This document shows positions 1-4,708 of a stretch of DNA of 6,682 nt, in pieces. The DNA is from Thermoprotei archaeon. Its GTDB lineage: Archaea > Thermoproteota > Thermoprotei > Thermofilales > Thermofilaceae. The notes under the pieces were generated by a model, which had not been told where the DNA came from, did not search any database, and saw only the letters and a program-made list of their open reading frames with translations. Each line of letters opens with the position of its first letter. The first letter of the stretch is position 1. The stretch lies in NCBI GenBank assembly GCA_003649495.1, contig QMRZ01000084.1, forward strand, positions 1 through 6,682, written 5' to 3'. A program made the translations under genes and the position numbers.

Positions 1-149
1 AGTCAACTGCGTACGCCGATGTGGCCAGCCTAACTCCCGGGGCCGAAAGGATGGGTGCGCTCGAGGTGGAGTACGTGGCCAGGAACATCGTTGAGGCATA
101 TAGGCTACTGGAGCTGTGGGTCCTCGCCGCTTACTCGCTAGAGAGGTAG
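1..149 (+). CDS. 3' end of an unidentified gene (partial)
   Basis: Reading frame 3 is open from the left edge to a TAG stop at 147-149 and gives the last 48 residues of a protein. The tail is mostly predicted helix: after a TPGAER turn comes a long amphipathic stretch (VEYVARNIVEAYRLLELWVLAAY) ending in SLER. The codon style (AGG arginine, GAG glutamate, GTG/GTC valine) matches the other genes here and the two other forward frames carry early stops or odd composition, so I believe it is coding. The family cannot be told from so short a tail. The turn followed by a closing helix is reminiscent of the C-terminal end of metallopeptidases of the M28/M42 type, but that is only an impression. It converges on the minus-strand gene ending at 291. 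Confidence 0.6.
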   Translation, partial: STAYADVASLTPGAERMGALEVEYVARNIVEAYRLLELWVLAAYSLER

Positions 150-290
150 AGGCAAGCCTTTGAGGCAGAGACTCGTACCGCCGAGCCGCGATGCCCTAGC
201 ATGAGTTGATGCAAACTTTCAGAGGATTTTAAGAAGCTGGTGAGGGGTGTCAAAGCCGAACTTAACTTCCTTAATCTACATCAGCAGCTT
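150..290. other. convergent intergenic gap, no gene seen
   Basis: This gap separates two convergent genes, so it should hold two transcript ends and no promoter is needed. I see no open frame of useful length on either strand. There is a short T4 tract at about 227-230 that could serve as a weak forward termination signal and AT-richer DNA at 260-277, but no clear hairpin and U-run. C/D box sRNA motifs were looked for on both strands and only degenerate matches were found. Confidence 0.5.
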
Positions 291-1307
291 CTAGCGGTTG
301 CTCGCGGGCAGCGGGTCGCTAACGCACCTCCGTCTGCGCTGCAGCTTCTCTCTCAAGTCCAGGTAGGCGCAGAATAGGAGGCCCGTGACTGCAAAGCCGA
401 TAATGGCTGCGGGCACTACGATCCTCTCCAGTATCAAGTAGAAGCGGGGGATGTGGAGAGCGAGCTTTACTCCAAAGACCTCCTCCCGCACTAGCACTAG
501 GAGCTTCAGGTCCTCGGGAACATACTCCCTGAAGAAGTCCACAGCCTTCCTCGCCGTTACCATTACCTCCTCCCTAACCTCGTTGAGTGTCTTAGGCGTG
601 CTCACTGAGATGTAGTAGTAGGTCTTGCCTAGGAGGGGGTCACGCCAGGTGCCGAAGCCCACCTTCACTAGCGGCATCCTCGTGCACACGTACTTCCCCT
701 CAATCCACTTACAGACATCCACTACCTCCATCCCTAAGCCCTTGACAAACTTCGTGAATTCCTCCCTGAACTCCTCATCCCTTAGGCTCCAGATAGCATG
801 CGCACGCACGTCGAGGCTCAGCTCATCAAGCTCGCGGAACCACCTCCTTATGCTTTCGTCGTAGATCAGGGCGTGGAGACCGCGGTCAGCGAACCTATGG
901 GCCAGCTCCCCCGCGATGTCAGCGGCCTGCTCTACGCTGCTGAACTCGAAGTTCACGAGCCTGACCAGGATCACGCCACCCTTAACCCACAAGTCAACCT
1001 TGAAACCCCTTGAGCACATGAAGTCCCCCACCTCCTTCGCTAGCGTAATGTCCTCAAGCCTCCCACGCAGCGCCAGCTCAGTGAGGCTCCTTAGCCTCCG
1101 CTCAACTGGACACGCCACGCACACGTACGCATTCCTGTAGACCAGTAGAGGCTTATCCGAGAGCATTACAGACGCAACTACAGCCCTCCCCTCCCTTGCC
1201 ACAACGAACTTATAGAAGCCACAGTCGAAGGCCTCTGCAGACCCCGCCGCGCTGCGAGCAATAGTCAATACTGCTAAGACCGTGAAAAGCCAGGGCCTAG
1301 CCAGCAT
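291..1307 (-). CDS. orphan type I membrane protein, cysteine-bearing ectodomain
   Basis: The protein has 338 residues from an ATG at 1307. I prefer this start over upstream ATGs (1337, 1469) because it follows GAGGGTGG directly, lies about 50 nt downstream of a TATA box, and makes a textbook signal peptide: MLARPW, a hydrophobic core (residues 6-17), then small residues to about A26. A second hydrophobic segment at about 296-316 followed by RRRR (324-327) should anchor it with the C terminus inside. The ectodomain of about 270 residues has six cysteines (29, 63, 66, 98, 199, 208), including a CVAC pair, which could form disulfides or bind metal. Two stretches, about 100-152 and 190-277, share a strand-strand-helix-strand pattern, suggesting a duplicated alpha/beta fold. 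I recognise no family, and the neighbours do not suggest a job. The DNA between 1308 and 1469 that remains open in frame is probably untranslated. Confidence 0.75.
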   Translation of the reverse strand: MLARPWLFTVLAVLTIARSAAGSAEAFDCGFYKFVVAREGRAVVASVMLSDKPLLVYRNAYVCVACPVERRLRSLTELALRGRLEDITLAKEVGDFMCSRGFKVDLWVKGGVILVRLVNFEFSSVEQAADIAGELAHRFADRGLHALIYDESIRRWFRELDELSLDVRAHAIWSLRDEEFREEFTKFVKGLGMEVVDVCKWIEGKYVCTRMPLVKVGFGTWRDPLLGKTYYYISVSTPKTLNEVREEVMVTARKAVDFFREYVPEDLKLLVLVREEVFGVKLALHIPRFYLILERIVVPAAIIGFAVTGLLFCAYLDLREKLQRRRRCVSDPLPASNR

Positions 1308-1350
1308 CCACCCTCGACTAGGCAACGCCCCTCCCATTACTACAAAGTGT

Positions 1351-1367
1351 GAAGATATTTTTTCTTC
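1351..1367 (-). promoter_or_regulatory. TATA box for the membrane protein gene
   Basis: On the minus strand this reads GAAGAAAAAATATCTTC, an A/T core flanked by GAAGA and TCTTC arms that form an inverted repeat around it. Its centre is about 50 nt before the ATG at 1307, so transcription would start near 1332, leaving a leader of about 25 nt that contains the GAGGGTGG ribosome site. An ATG at 1337 would fall at or before the transcription start, which argues against the longer reading. The inverted repeat may be chance. Confidence 0.5.
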
Positions 1368-1421
1368 CGGTGCTAAGGTACGGTATCGGAAAAGAGGCAG
1401 GGAGGGGTCAAGCGCTTTTAG

Positions 1422-1440
1422 CCAGCATCCTGACTGCTGG
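1422..1440. repeat. small perfect hairpin, 6-bp stem
   Basis: CCAGCA (1422-1427) pairs with TGCTGG (1435-1440) around a 7-base loop. It stands upstream of the promoter of the membrane protein gene and downstream of the permease gene. Its left arm overlaps one copy of the 12-base repeat TAGCCAGCATCC. No U-run follows on either strand, so it is not a classical intrinsic terminator. The role is unknown and it may be chance. Confidence 0.3.
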
Positions 1441-1598
1441 TCTAAGGCTTTGGCTTGGGAGAGACGCAATTATGCTGTGACTTCAGCTTGAGGCACTCAT
1501 CCCTGGAAGAGCCTTATCCCGATGCGTAGATGTAGAGACCTCTAAAAGTTGAGACGACTACAGCTTATTCTCCGACAATGTGGAACTGCGGCTAGCTA

Positions 1599-2321
1599 CT
1601 ACTCTAATCCCCATTTGAAGCGCCTAGCGACTATCAGGGCGGTGATCGTCATCCAGGTGGCTAGGGAGGCTAGGGTCCAGGCTGGCTCGCAGGCTGTAGG
1701 CGCATAGCCCGTTAGCCACCTGGCGGCCTCCATGAGCGCTACTGTGGGCACTGCTAGAGCTGGGAGGCGCATGGGTGGCGGGAGAATGATGAGCGGGTAG
1801 TATACGGGGGAGAGCGTGATGGTGAACGTGTAGAGGGGATTCGTTATTGCCGAGATATTGGTGGGGTTCCTTATCCTGAGCAGTATGGAGAGTGAGAGAA
1901 ATGCTCCGAGCAGCAGGGCGAGTGCCGCGACTGGGATGAGCGCTAGCAGGGGGAGCGGATCGAGACCTAGGAGGAGGGCTATGGCTAAGGCTGGCAGCAC
2001 CTGTGTCGCCAGGAAGGGGTTACAGCCTAGGACTACTCCAAGGAAGTAGGCGGGCAGTGTGACTGGTGATGCGACTAGGTGCTTAAGCCTCCTGTTCTGC
2101 CGGTCCCAGCCAATGGTCTGCGCCACTATGTTGAGCCCTAGGCCCCACGCCCCCGCCACCACGTAGGCTAAGATTAGGTTCCTCAGTGCGTTGAGGCTTC
2201 CCCACACGTAGATTATGATTGTGAAGCCGATGGTGCCCACTAGCCCCTGGACTAGCCAGAGAGGCTGTCTTCTAACCCACCTGGACTCTAGGTACGCTAT
2301 CCCCAGCACCTGCCTCCACAT
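1599..2321 (-). CDS. ABC-2 type transporter permease
   Basis: A 240-residue integral membrane protein, the channel half of an ABC exporter whose ATPase is encoded just upstream. Hydrophobic segments lie at about residues 21-41, 48-70, 91-121, 124-149, 163-181 and 216-232, fitting the six-helix ABC-2 layout, and the length is usual for the family. The conserved loop before the last helices is seen as SPVYYPLIILPPPMRLPAL (171-189), close to the SPxxYPLxxLP pattern of DrrB/NodJ-like permeases. The ATG at 2321 follows GGTGAGGGG at a spacing of 2-6 nt, which supports this start even though it lies 50 bp inside the end of the ATPase gene; translation of the two is likely coupled. The protein ends in a short basic tail (ARRFKWGLE). 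The family exports drugs, lipids or polysaccharides; the substrate cannot be read from sequence. Confidence 0.88.
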   Translation of the reverse strand: MWRQVLGIAYLESRWVRRQPLWLVQGLVGTIGFTIIIYVWGSLNALRNLILAYVVAGAWGLGLNIVAQTIGWDRQNRRLKHLVASPVTLPAYFLGVVLGCNPFLATQVLPALAIALLLGLDPLPLLALIPVAALALLLGAFLSLSILLRIRNPTNISAITNPLYTFTITLSPVYYPLIILPPPMRLPALAVPTVALMEAARWLTGYAPTACEPAWTLASLATWMTITALIVARRFKWGLE

Positions 2322-3231
2322 GTCCCCTCACCAGCTTGAGGTGGGCATCCTCCAGCCCCACCCTCCCGATCATGTAGATCGGGGCGTGGCTGGCCAATTC
2401 CTCCACCAACCTGACGGCCTCCCCGTAGCTCCTGGCGTAGATGACCGCTCTGTCGCCCAAGTCTATGTACTCTCCGTACTCCTCCAGCCCATCAAATTTC
2501 CCCACAACTATCCTGTACTCGTAAGGCAGCTCCTTGACCAGGTCGTAGGGCTTCCCCTCAGCCACTGTGACACCCTCATTGATCAGAACTACTCTGTCTC
2601 TTATCGTCTCGGCCTCACCCATATCGTGTGTGGTTAACAGTATGCTGGCGCCCCCCGCTACGGTCTCCCTAATGGCGCGCCACACTACATGCCTAACCTC
2701 GACATCGAGCCCCACAGTGGGCTCATCCAGGAATATAACGTCGGCCTCCGTGGCGAGCACTGCTGCTACAGTAGCCCTGCGCCTCTGCCCCCCGCTCAGG
2801 GTGCGCAGCGGCCTATTCCTCTCCTCCCAGAGCCCCACGAGCTCCAGCCACCTCCTCGCCTGGGCCTTAGCGTCCCCGATGGGCCAGCCCCTGGCAACAA
2901 GGCCCCAGGCCACCACCTCGAATGGCGTGTGATCCCAGCCCACGATAAACTCCTGTGGCATGTAGGCTATCCTCCTCCTAACCTCCCTGTACTCCCTCAC
3001 GATGTCAAAGCCCAGGACCCTGGCACGCCCCCTCGAGGGCCTGAGGTTAGTGGTCAGTATCCTGATGGTCGTGGTCTTACCAGCCCCGTTAGGACCCACG
3101 AGCACGACTAGCTCGCCCTTCTCCACAGAAAATGTCGCGTTCCTCAAACCCCACACATTCCCGTACCTCCTGCCCAGCCCCCGCGCCTCAATCGCGGCAT
3201 CCTCCAGCAGTTTAATCTTACAACTTATCAT
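2272..3231 (-). CDS. ABC transporter ATP-binding protein (exporter type)
   Basis: A 319-residue cytoplasmic ATPase that powers the ABC-2 permease encoded next. All nucleotide-binding motifs are present: Walker A GPNGAGKT (46-53), Q-loop with Q93, signature LSGGQ (145-149), Walker B VIFLDE (165-170), D-loop GLD (174-176) and the switch histidine H202 in TTHD. The sequence style (TTTIRILTTNLRPSRG, YMPQE) is that of the DrrA/CcmA/NodI branch that works with ABC-2 permeases. Residues about 235-302 form the extra C-terminal domain (DUF4162-like) common in this branch. The ATG at 3231 lies about 35 nt after a TATA box centred near 3266, so the mRNA leader would be only about 10 nt and has no Shine-Dalgarno site. 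A perfect palindrome covers the start codon. The gene follows the aspartic protease gene by 45 nt on the same strand; read-through from that pair is possible. Confidence 0.93.
   Translation of the reverse strand: MISCKIKLLEDAAIEARGLGRRYGNVWGLRNATFSVEKGELVVLVGPNGAGKTTTIRILTTNLRPSRGRARVLGFDIVREYREVRRRIAYMPQEFIVGWDHTPFEVVAWGLVARGWPIGDAKAQARRWLELVGLWEERNRPLRTLSGGQRRRATVAAVLATEADVIFLDEPTVGLDVEVRHVVWRAIRETVAGGASILLTTHDMGEAETIRDRVVLINEGVTVAEGKPYDLVKELPYEYRIVVGKFDGLEEYGEYIDLGDRAVIYARSYGEAVRLVEELASHAPIYMIGRVGLEDAHLKLVRGHVEAGAGDSVPRVQVG
2324..2332 (-). promoter_or_regulatory. Shine-Dalgarno site deciding the permease start
   Basis: The minus strand reads GGTGAGGGG just before AC-ATG at 2321. This strong anti-16S match lies inside the coding region of the ATPase and fixes the permease start within the overlap. 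Confidence 0.7.
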
Positions 3232-3241
3232 GATATATCAT
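3230..3241. promoter_or_regulatory. perfect 12-nt palindrome over the ATPase start codon
   Basis: ATGATATATCAT is identical on both strands and overlaps the ATG start (3229-3231) of the ABC ATPase gene. With the TATA box centred near 3266 the transcription start should fall near 3240, inside or beside the palindrome. This is where an archaeal repressor would block RNA polymerase, so I propose an operator. In AT-rich DNA a chance palindrome is possible. Confidence 0.4.
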
Positions 3242-3261
3242 TTAACATTCATTGTAAGGCT

Positions 3262-3270
3262 GTATTTAAT
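3262..3270 (-). promoter_or_regulatory. TATA box for the ABC exporter operon
   Basis: The minus strand reads ATTAAATAC, within a short AT-rich gap of 45 nt. It overlaps no coding sequence and stands about 35 nt before the ATPase ATG, giving a predicted start of transcription near 3240. It would let the exporter be transcribed separately from the upstream gene pair. Confidence 0.5.
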
Positions 3271-3276
3271 GATTGC

Positions 3277-3678
3277 TCACAATCCGTGATGACGGGGCTT
3301 GCAGGGGATCAGCGTCACGCTAGCGGAGCAGTAATCTACTACGAGCTTGAAGTTAGCTAGGAACTCCTGTCCCAGTATCAGCTCGTCTAAGCCCTCGAAC
3401 GTCTCAGCGAAGCCGTACACAGTGGCGCCTCCCACATCTACAGACACGTAGACACCCCTAGCTTTCACGGCACGGCCCCCAGGCAGCAGTAGGAGCCTCT
3501 CCTCAAGCCTCAGCTCGCCGAGGCCTAGAGACTCAAACGCGTCGCGCGGGAGTGCTAGGAAGCCCTCATACCCCGTGTCAATCACTGCCATGGCCTCGCC
3601 CTCCCCGGGGTAAGCCCTCCCGAGCAGTGGATTCCTAACTCTTATCCAGACGACGGGCGTGAGGCCTAGAAGGCTCAA
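3277..3678 (-). CDS. retropepsin-like clan AA aspartic protease
   Basis: A 133-residue protein that resembles the small archaeal/bacterial clan AA aspartic proteases (the AF_0612-like group). The catalytic motif is clear: AVIDTGYEGFLALP at 31-44 with D34-T35-G36, preceded by a strand and followed by a typical flap region. The second conserved block, LILGQEFLANFKLVVDY (100-116), matches the LLGxxFLxxFxLxxD pattern at the end of retropepsin folds. Such proteases have one DTG per chain and must form a homodimer to be active. No signal peptide is seen, so it is probably cytoplasmic. The start is TTG at 3676-3678, preceded by GGGGGAGGAGG, and the TTGA sequence is shared with the stop of the upstream ribbon-helix-helix gene, so the two are co-translated. 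Substrate unknown; the partner protein is the obvious candidate to test. Two cysteines (117, 126) lie near the C terminus. Confidence 0.8.
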   Translation of the reverse strand: MSLLGLTPVVWIRVRNPLLGRAYPGEGEAMAVIDTGYEGFLALPRDAFESLGLGELRLEERLLLLPGGRAVKARGVYVSVDVGGATVYGFAETFEGLDELILGQEFLANFKLVVDYCSASVTLIPCKPRHHGL

Positions 3679-3998
3679 GCCCTCCTCCCCCTCAGCCCCA
3701 TCCTAGCGATGGGCTTCACGCGCCTGCTGGAGACTATCCTAATGGATCGAGGATCTACGCCCAGCTCCCTCAGCTTAGCGGCGAGCTCGTCGAGGCTATG
3801 GCTACTGGCCACAACCTCCCCCTCCCTAACTGCATAGAACACCTGCTCACTCCCGTGCTCCAGCAGGTCGAGGTAGTGCCTCAGTGCCTCCTCAATTAAC
3901 TTGGATAGAGCCCCCCTTCTCCCCCCATACCGCTCAGCCACTACCCTCCTGAGCCTCTCCTCCAGCTCGTCGGGGAGCACTATAGTGAGGGTGCCCAC
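3675..3998 (-). CDS. ribbon-helix-helix DNA-binding protein with DUF5678-like tail
   Basis: A 107-residue protein. Residues 3-9 (TLTIVLP) form the DNA-contacting strand, 10-24 the first helix, and 28-45 (GRRGALSKLIEEALRHYL) the second helix of a ribbon-helix-helix fold, which works as a dimer in the style of CopG/MetJ. Residues about 54-92 (YAVREGEVVASSHSLDELAAKLRELGVD... RIVSS) look like the short DUF5678-type domain: two strands, one helix, one strand. The basic tail ending RGRRA follows. The gene starts with GTG at 3998; a TATA palindrome is centred 27 nt upstream, so the mRNA should be nearly leaderless. It overlaps the aspartic protease gene by 4 nt. The layout is like that of a toxin-antitoxin operon, with the first gene the autorepressor, but the second product is not a known toxin; this role is inference. 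Confidence 0.8.
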   Translation of the reverse strand: MGTLTIVLPDELEERLRRVVAERYGGRRGALSKLIEEALRHYLDLLEHGSEQVFYAVREGEVVASSHSLDELAAKLRELGVDPRSIRIVSSRRVKPIARMGLRGRRA

Positions 3999-4009
3999 GT
4001 ATTAAATAC
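3999..4009. promoter_or_regulatory. palindrome next to the GTG start, possible operator
   Basis: GTATT-A-AATAC is symmetric about one central base and directly adjoins the GTG start codon (3998) of the ribbon-helix-helix gene, at the predicted transcription start. A repressor bound here would stop initiation. The ribbon-helix-helix product itself is the natural candidate. It could also be a second TATA-like sequence; its distance of a few bases from the start makes a TATA role for this gene unlikely. Confidence 0.4.
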
Positions 4010-4019
4010 CACTTACATA

Positions 4020-4031
4020 ATATTTAAATAT
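4020..4031. promoter_or_regulatory. palindromic TATA box between divergent genes
   Basis: ATATTTAAATAT is a perfect 12-nt palindrome in the 95-nt gap between the minus-strand GTG at 3998 and the plus-strand nitroreductase. On the minus strand its centre is 27 nt from the GTG, the distance expected for a leaderless archaeal gene. On the plus strand it predicts transcription from about 4051, giving the nitroreductase a leader of about 43 nt. Because the TATA core reads the same both ways, direction would be set by the flanking BRE elements. Confidence 0.6.
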
Positions 4032-4050
4032 GGTGCACGTCCCTCCATGG

Positions 4051-4065
4051 CTACAATGATTATAG
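4051..4065. promoter_or_regulatory. imperfect palindrome at the predicted nitroreductase transcription start
   Basis: CTACAAT-G-ATTATAG is an inverted repeat with six of seven base pairs matched. It begins where plus-strand transcription from the TATA box at 4020-4031 should start. This is a typical repressor site position in archaea, but the sequence is short and AT-rich. An alternative is that GATTATA acts as a second TATA box. Confidence 0.3.
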
Positions 4066-4093
4066 TGCGAGGGGTTTTAGGAGTGGGGGAGCC

Positions 4094-4708
4094 TTGAATT
4101 CAGGCGTCAGCGAAGACATGTACGTATTGGAGCTCGCTAGGCGCCGGAAGTCCGTCAGAGCCTATGCGTCCTCGCCCATCGAGCTGGGGGATGTGCTCTA
4201 TGCGCTCAGGGCGGCTATCCAGGCTCCCTCGGGGGCGAATCAGCAGCCCTGGAGGTTCATCATAATCACGGATCCCGAGGTTAAGGCTAGGGTCAGGAGG
4301 GTGTGTGAGGAGGGGGAGAGGAAGTTCTACGCTAGCGTGAGGGGTGAGCTGAGGAGGTGGCTCGATGAGCGGGGCTTCACATGGAGGAAGCCCTTCCTGA
4401 CGGAGGCCCCAGTCCTCGTGGCAGTGTTCGCGGACATGCACAAGCCGTACGCTGTGCAGAGCACATGGCTAGCCATTGGCTACATGCTGCTGGCCCTCGA
4501 GGAGAGGGGCCTCAGCTCGCTGACCTACACGCCCCCTAACCCCGGCGAGGTAGCTAGGACGCTGGGTGCTCCACGTGGCTATATGCTGCAGGTGCTGATC
4601 CCCGTGGGCCGCTCACGTGACCAAAGGCCTAAAGAGCCGAGGAAGTCCCTGGAGGAGGTAGCCTACGTGGATTCATGGAGCAAGCGTCTCTCAGATGTGC
4701 TCAGCTAG
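4094..4708 (+). CDS. nitroreductase family FMN-dependent oxidoreductase
   Basis: A 204-residue flavoprotein that would use NAD(P)H to reduce nitro compounds, quinones or flavins as a cytoplasmic homodimer; the true substrate is unknown. Family marks are RRRKSVRAY (16-24), where the arginines contact FMN phosphate, QAPSGANQQPWRF (43-55), the helix WLAIGYMLLALEERGL (125-140) and IPVGRS (169-174). The length is usual for the compact members. TTG at 4094 follows AGGAG (4079-4083) at a spacing of 10 nt. ATG at 4118 would drop eight residues and start the protein as MYVLELARRRKS, which is closer to how family members usually begin, but lacks a ribosome site; I rate the two nearly equal. The 3' end overlaps the convergent kinase gene by 4 nt. 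The gene diverges from the ribbon-helix-helix pair and may share its control. Confidence 0.88.
   Translation: MNSGVSEDMYVLELARRRKSVRAYASSPIELGDVLYALRAAIQAPSGANQQPWRFIIITDPEVKARVRRVCEEGERKFYASVRGELRRWLDERGFTWRKPFLTEAPVLVAVFADMHKPYAVQSTWLAIGYMLLALEERGLSSLTYTPPNPGEVARTLGAPRGYMLQVLIPVGRSRDQRPKEPRKSLEEVAYVDSWSKRLSDVLS

Larger units (their letters stand above)
1308..1598. other. non-coding gap between permease and membrane protein gene
   Basis: No convincing gene lies here on either strand. It is the 3' flank of the ABC permease gene (stop at 1599-1601) and the 5' flank of the membrane protein gene. It holds the TATA box at 1351-1367, a short hairpin at 1422-1440 (CCAGCA, 7-nt loop, TGCTGG), and a 12-base direct repeat TAGCCAGCATCC at 1298-1309 and 1419-1430. 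A minus-strand T4 tract at 1543-1546 is a weak candidate for a transcript end after the permease gene. A tRNA was considered for the hairpin and rejected. Confidence 0.5.

Noticed and set aside
170..285. C/D box small RNA suggested by TGATG and CTGA-like words
   Set aside because: The boxes are degenerate, not spaced as a C-D'-C'-D set and lack terminal stems.
1308..1469. Upstream extension of the membrane protein to ATG 1337 or ATG 1469
   Set aside because: It would place about 54 residues before a perfect signal peptide, and the TATA box at 1351-1367 would lie inside the coding region of the longest form.
1410..1470. Possible tRNA, since the minus strand has CAGTCAGGATGC like the D-arm of some tRNAs and a 5-6 bp stem with 7-base loop
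   Set aside because: No T-arm (GTTCRANNC), no acceptor stem pairing and no position-33 T in the plus-strand loop could be found, so no cloverleaf forms.
1525..1567. Repeated GAGAC words as a start of a CRISPR-like or inverted repeat
   Set aside because: Only two copies of five bases; the arms do not pair beyond GTAG/CTAC and no spacer-repeat periodicity exists.
2215..3111. Plus-strand open frames opposite the ABC ATPase and permease
   Set aside because: They are shadows of well-supported minus-strand genes; no ribosome sites or family motifs are seen.
3277..3998. Calling the pair a classical type II toxin-antitoxin system
   Set aside because: The second product has a retropepsin fold with a DTG motif, not a PIN, RelE, MazF or other known toxin fold, so only the layout is alike.
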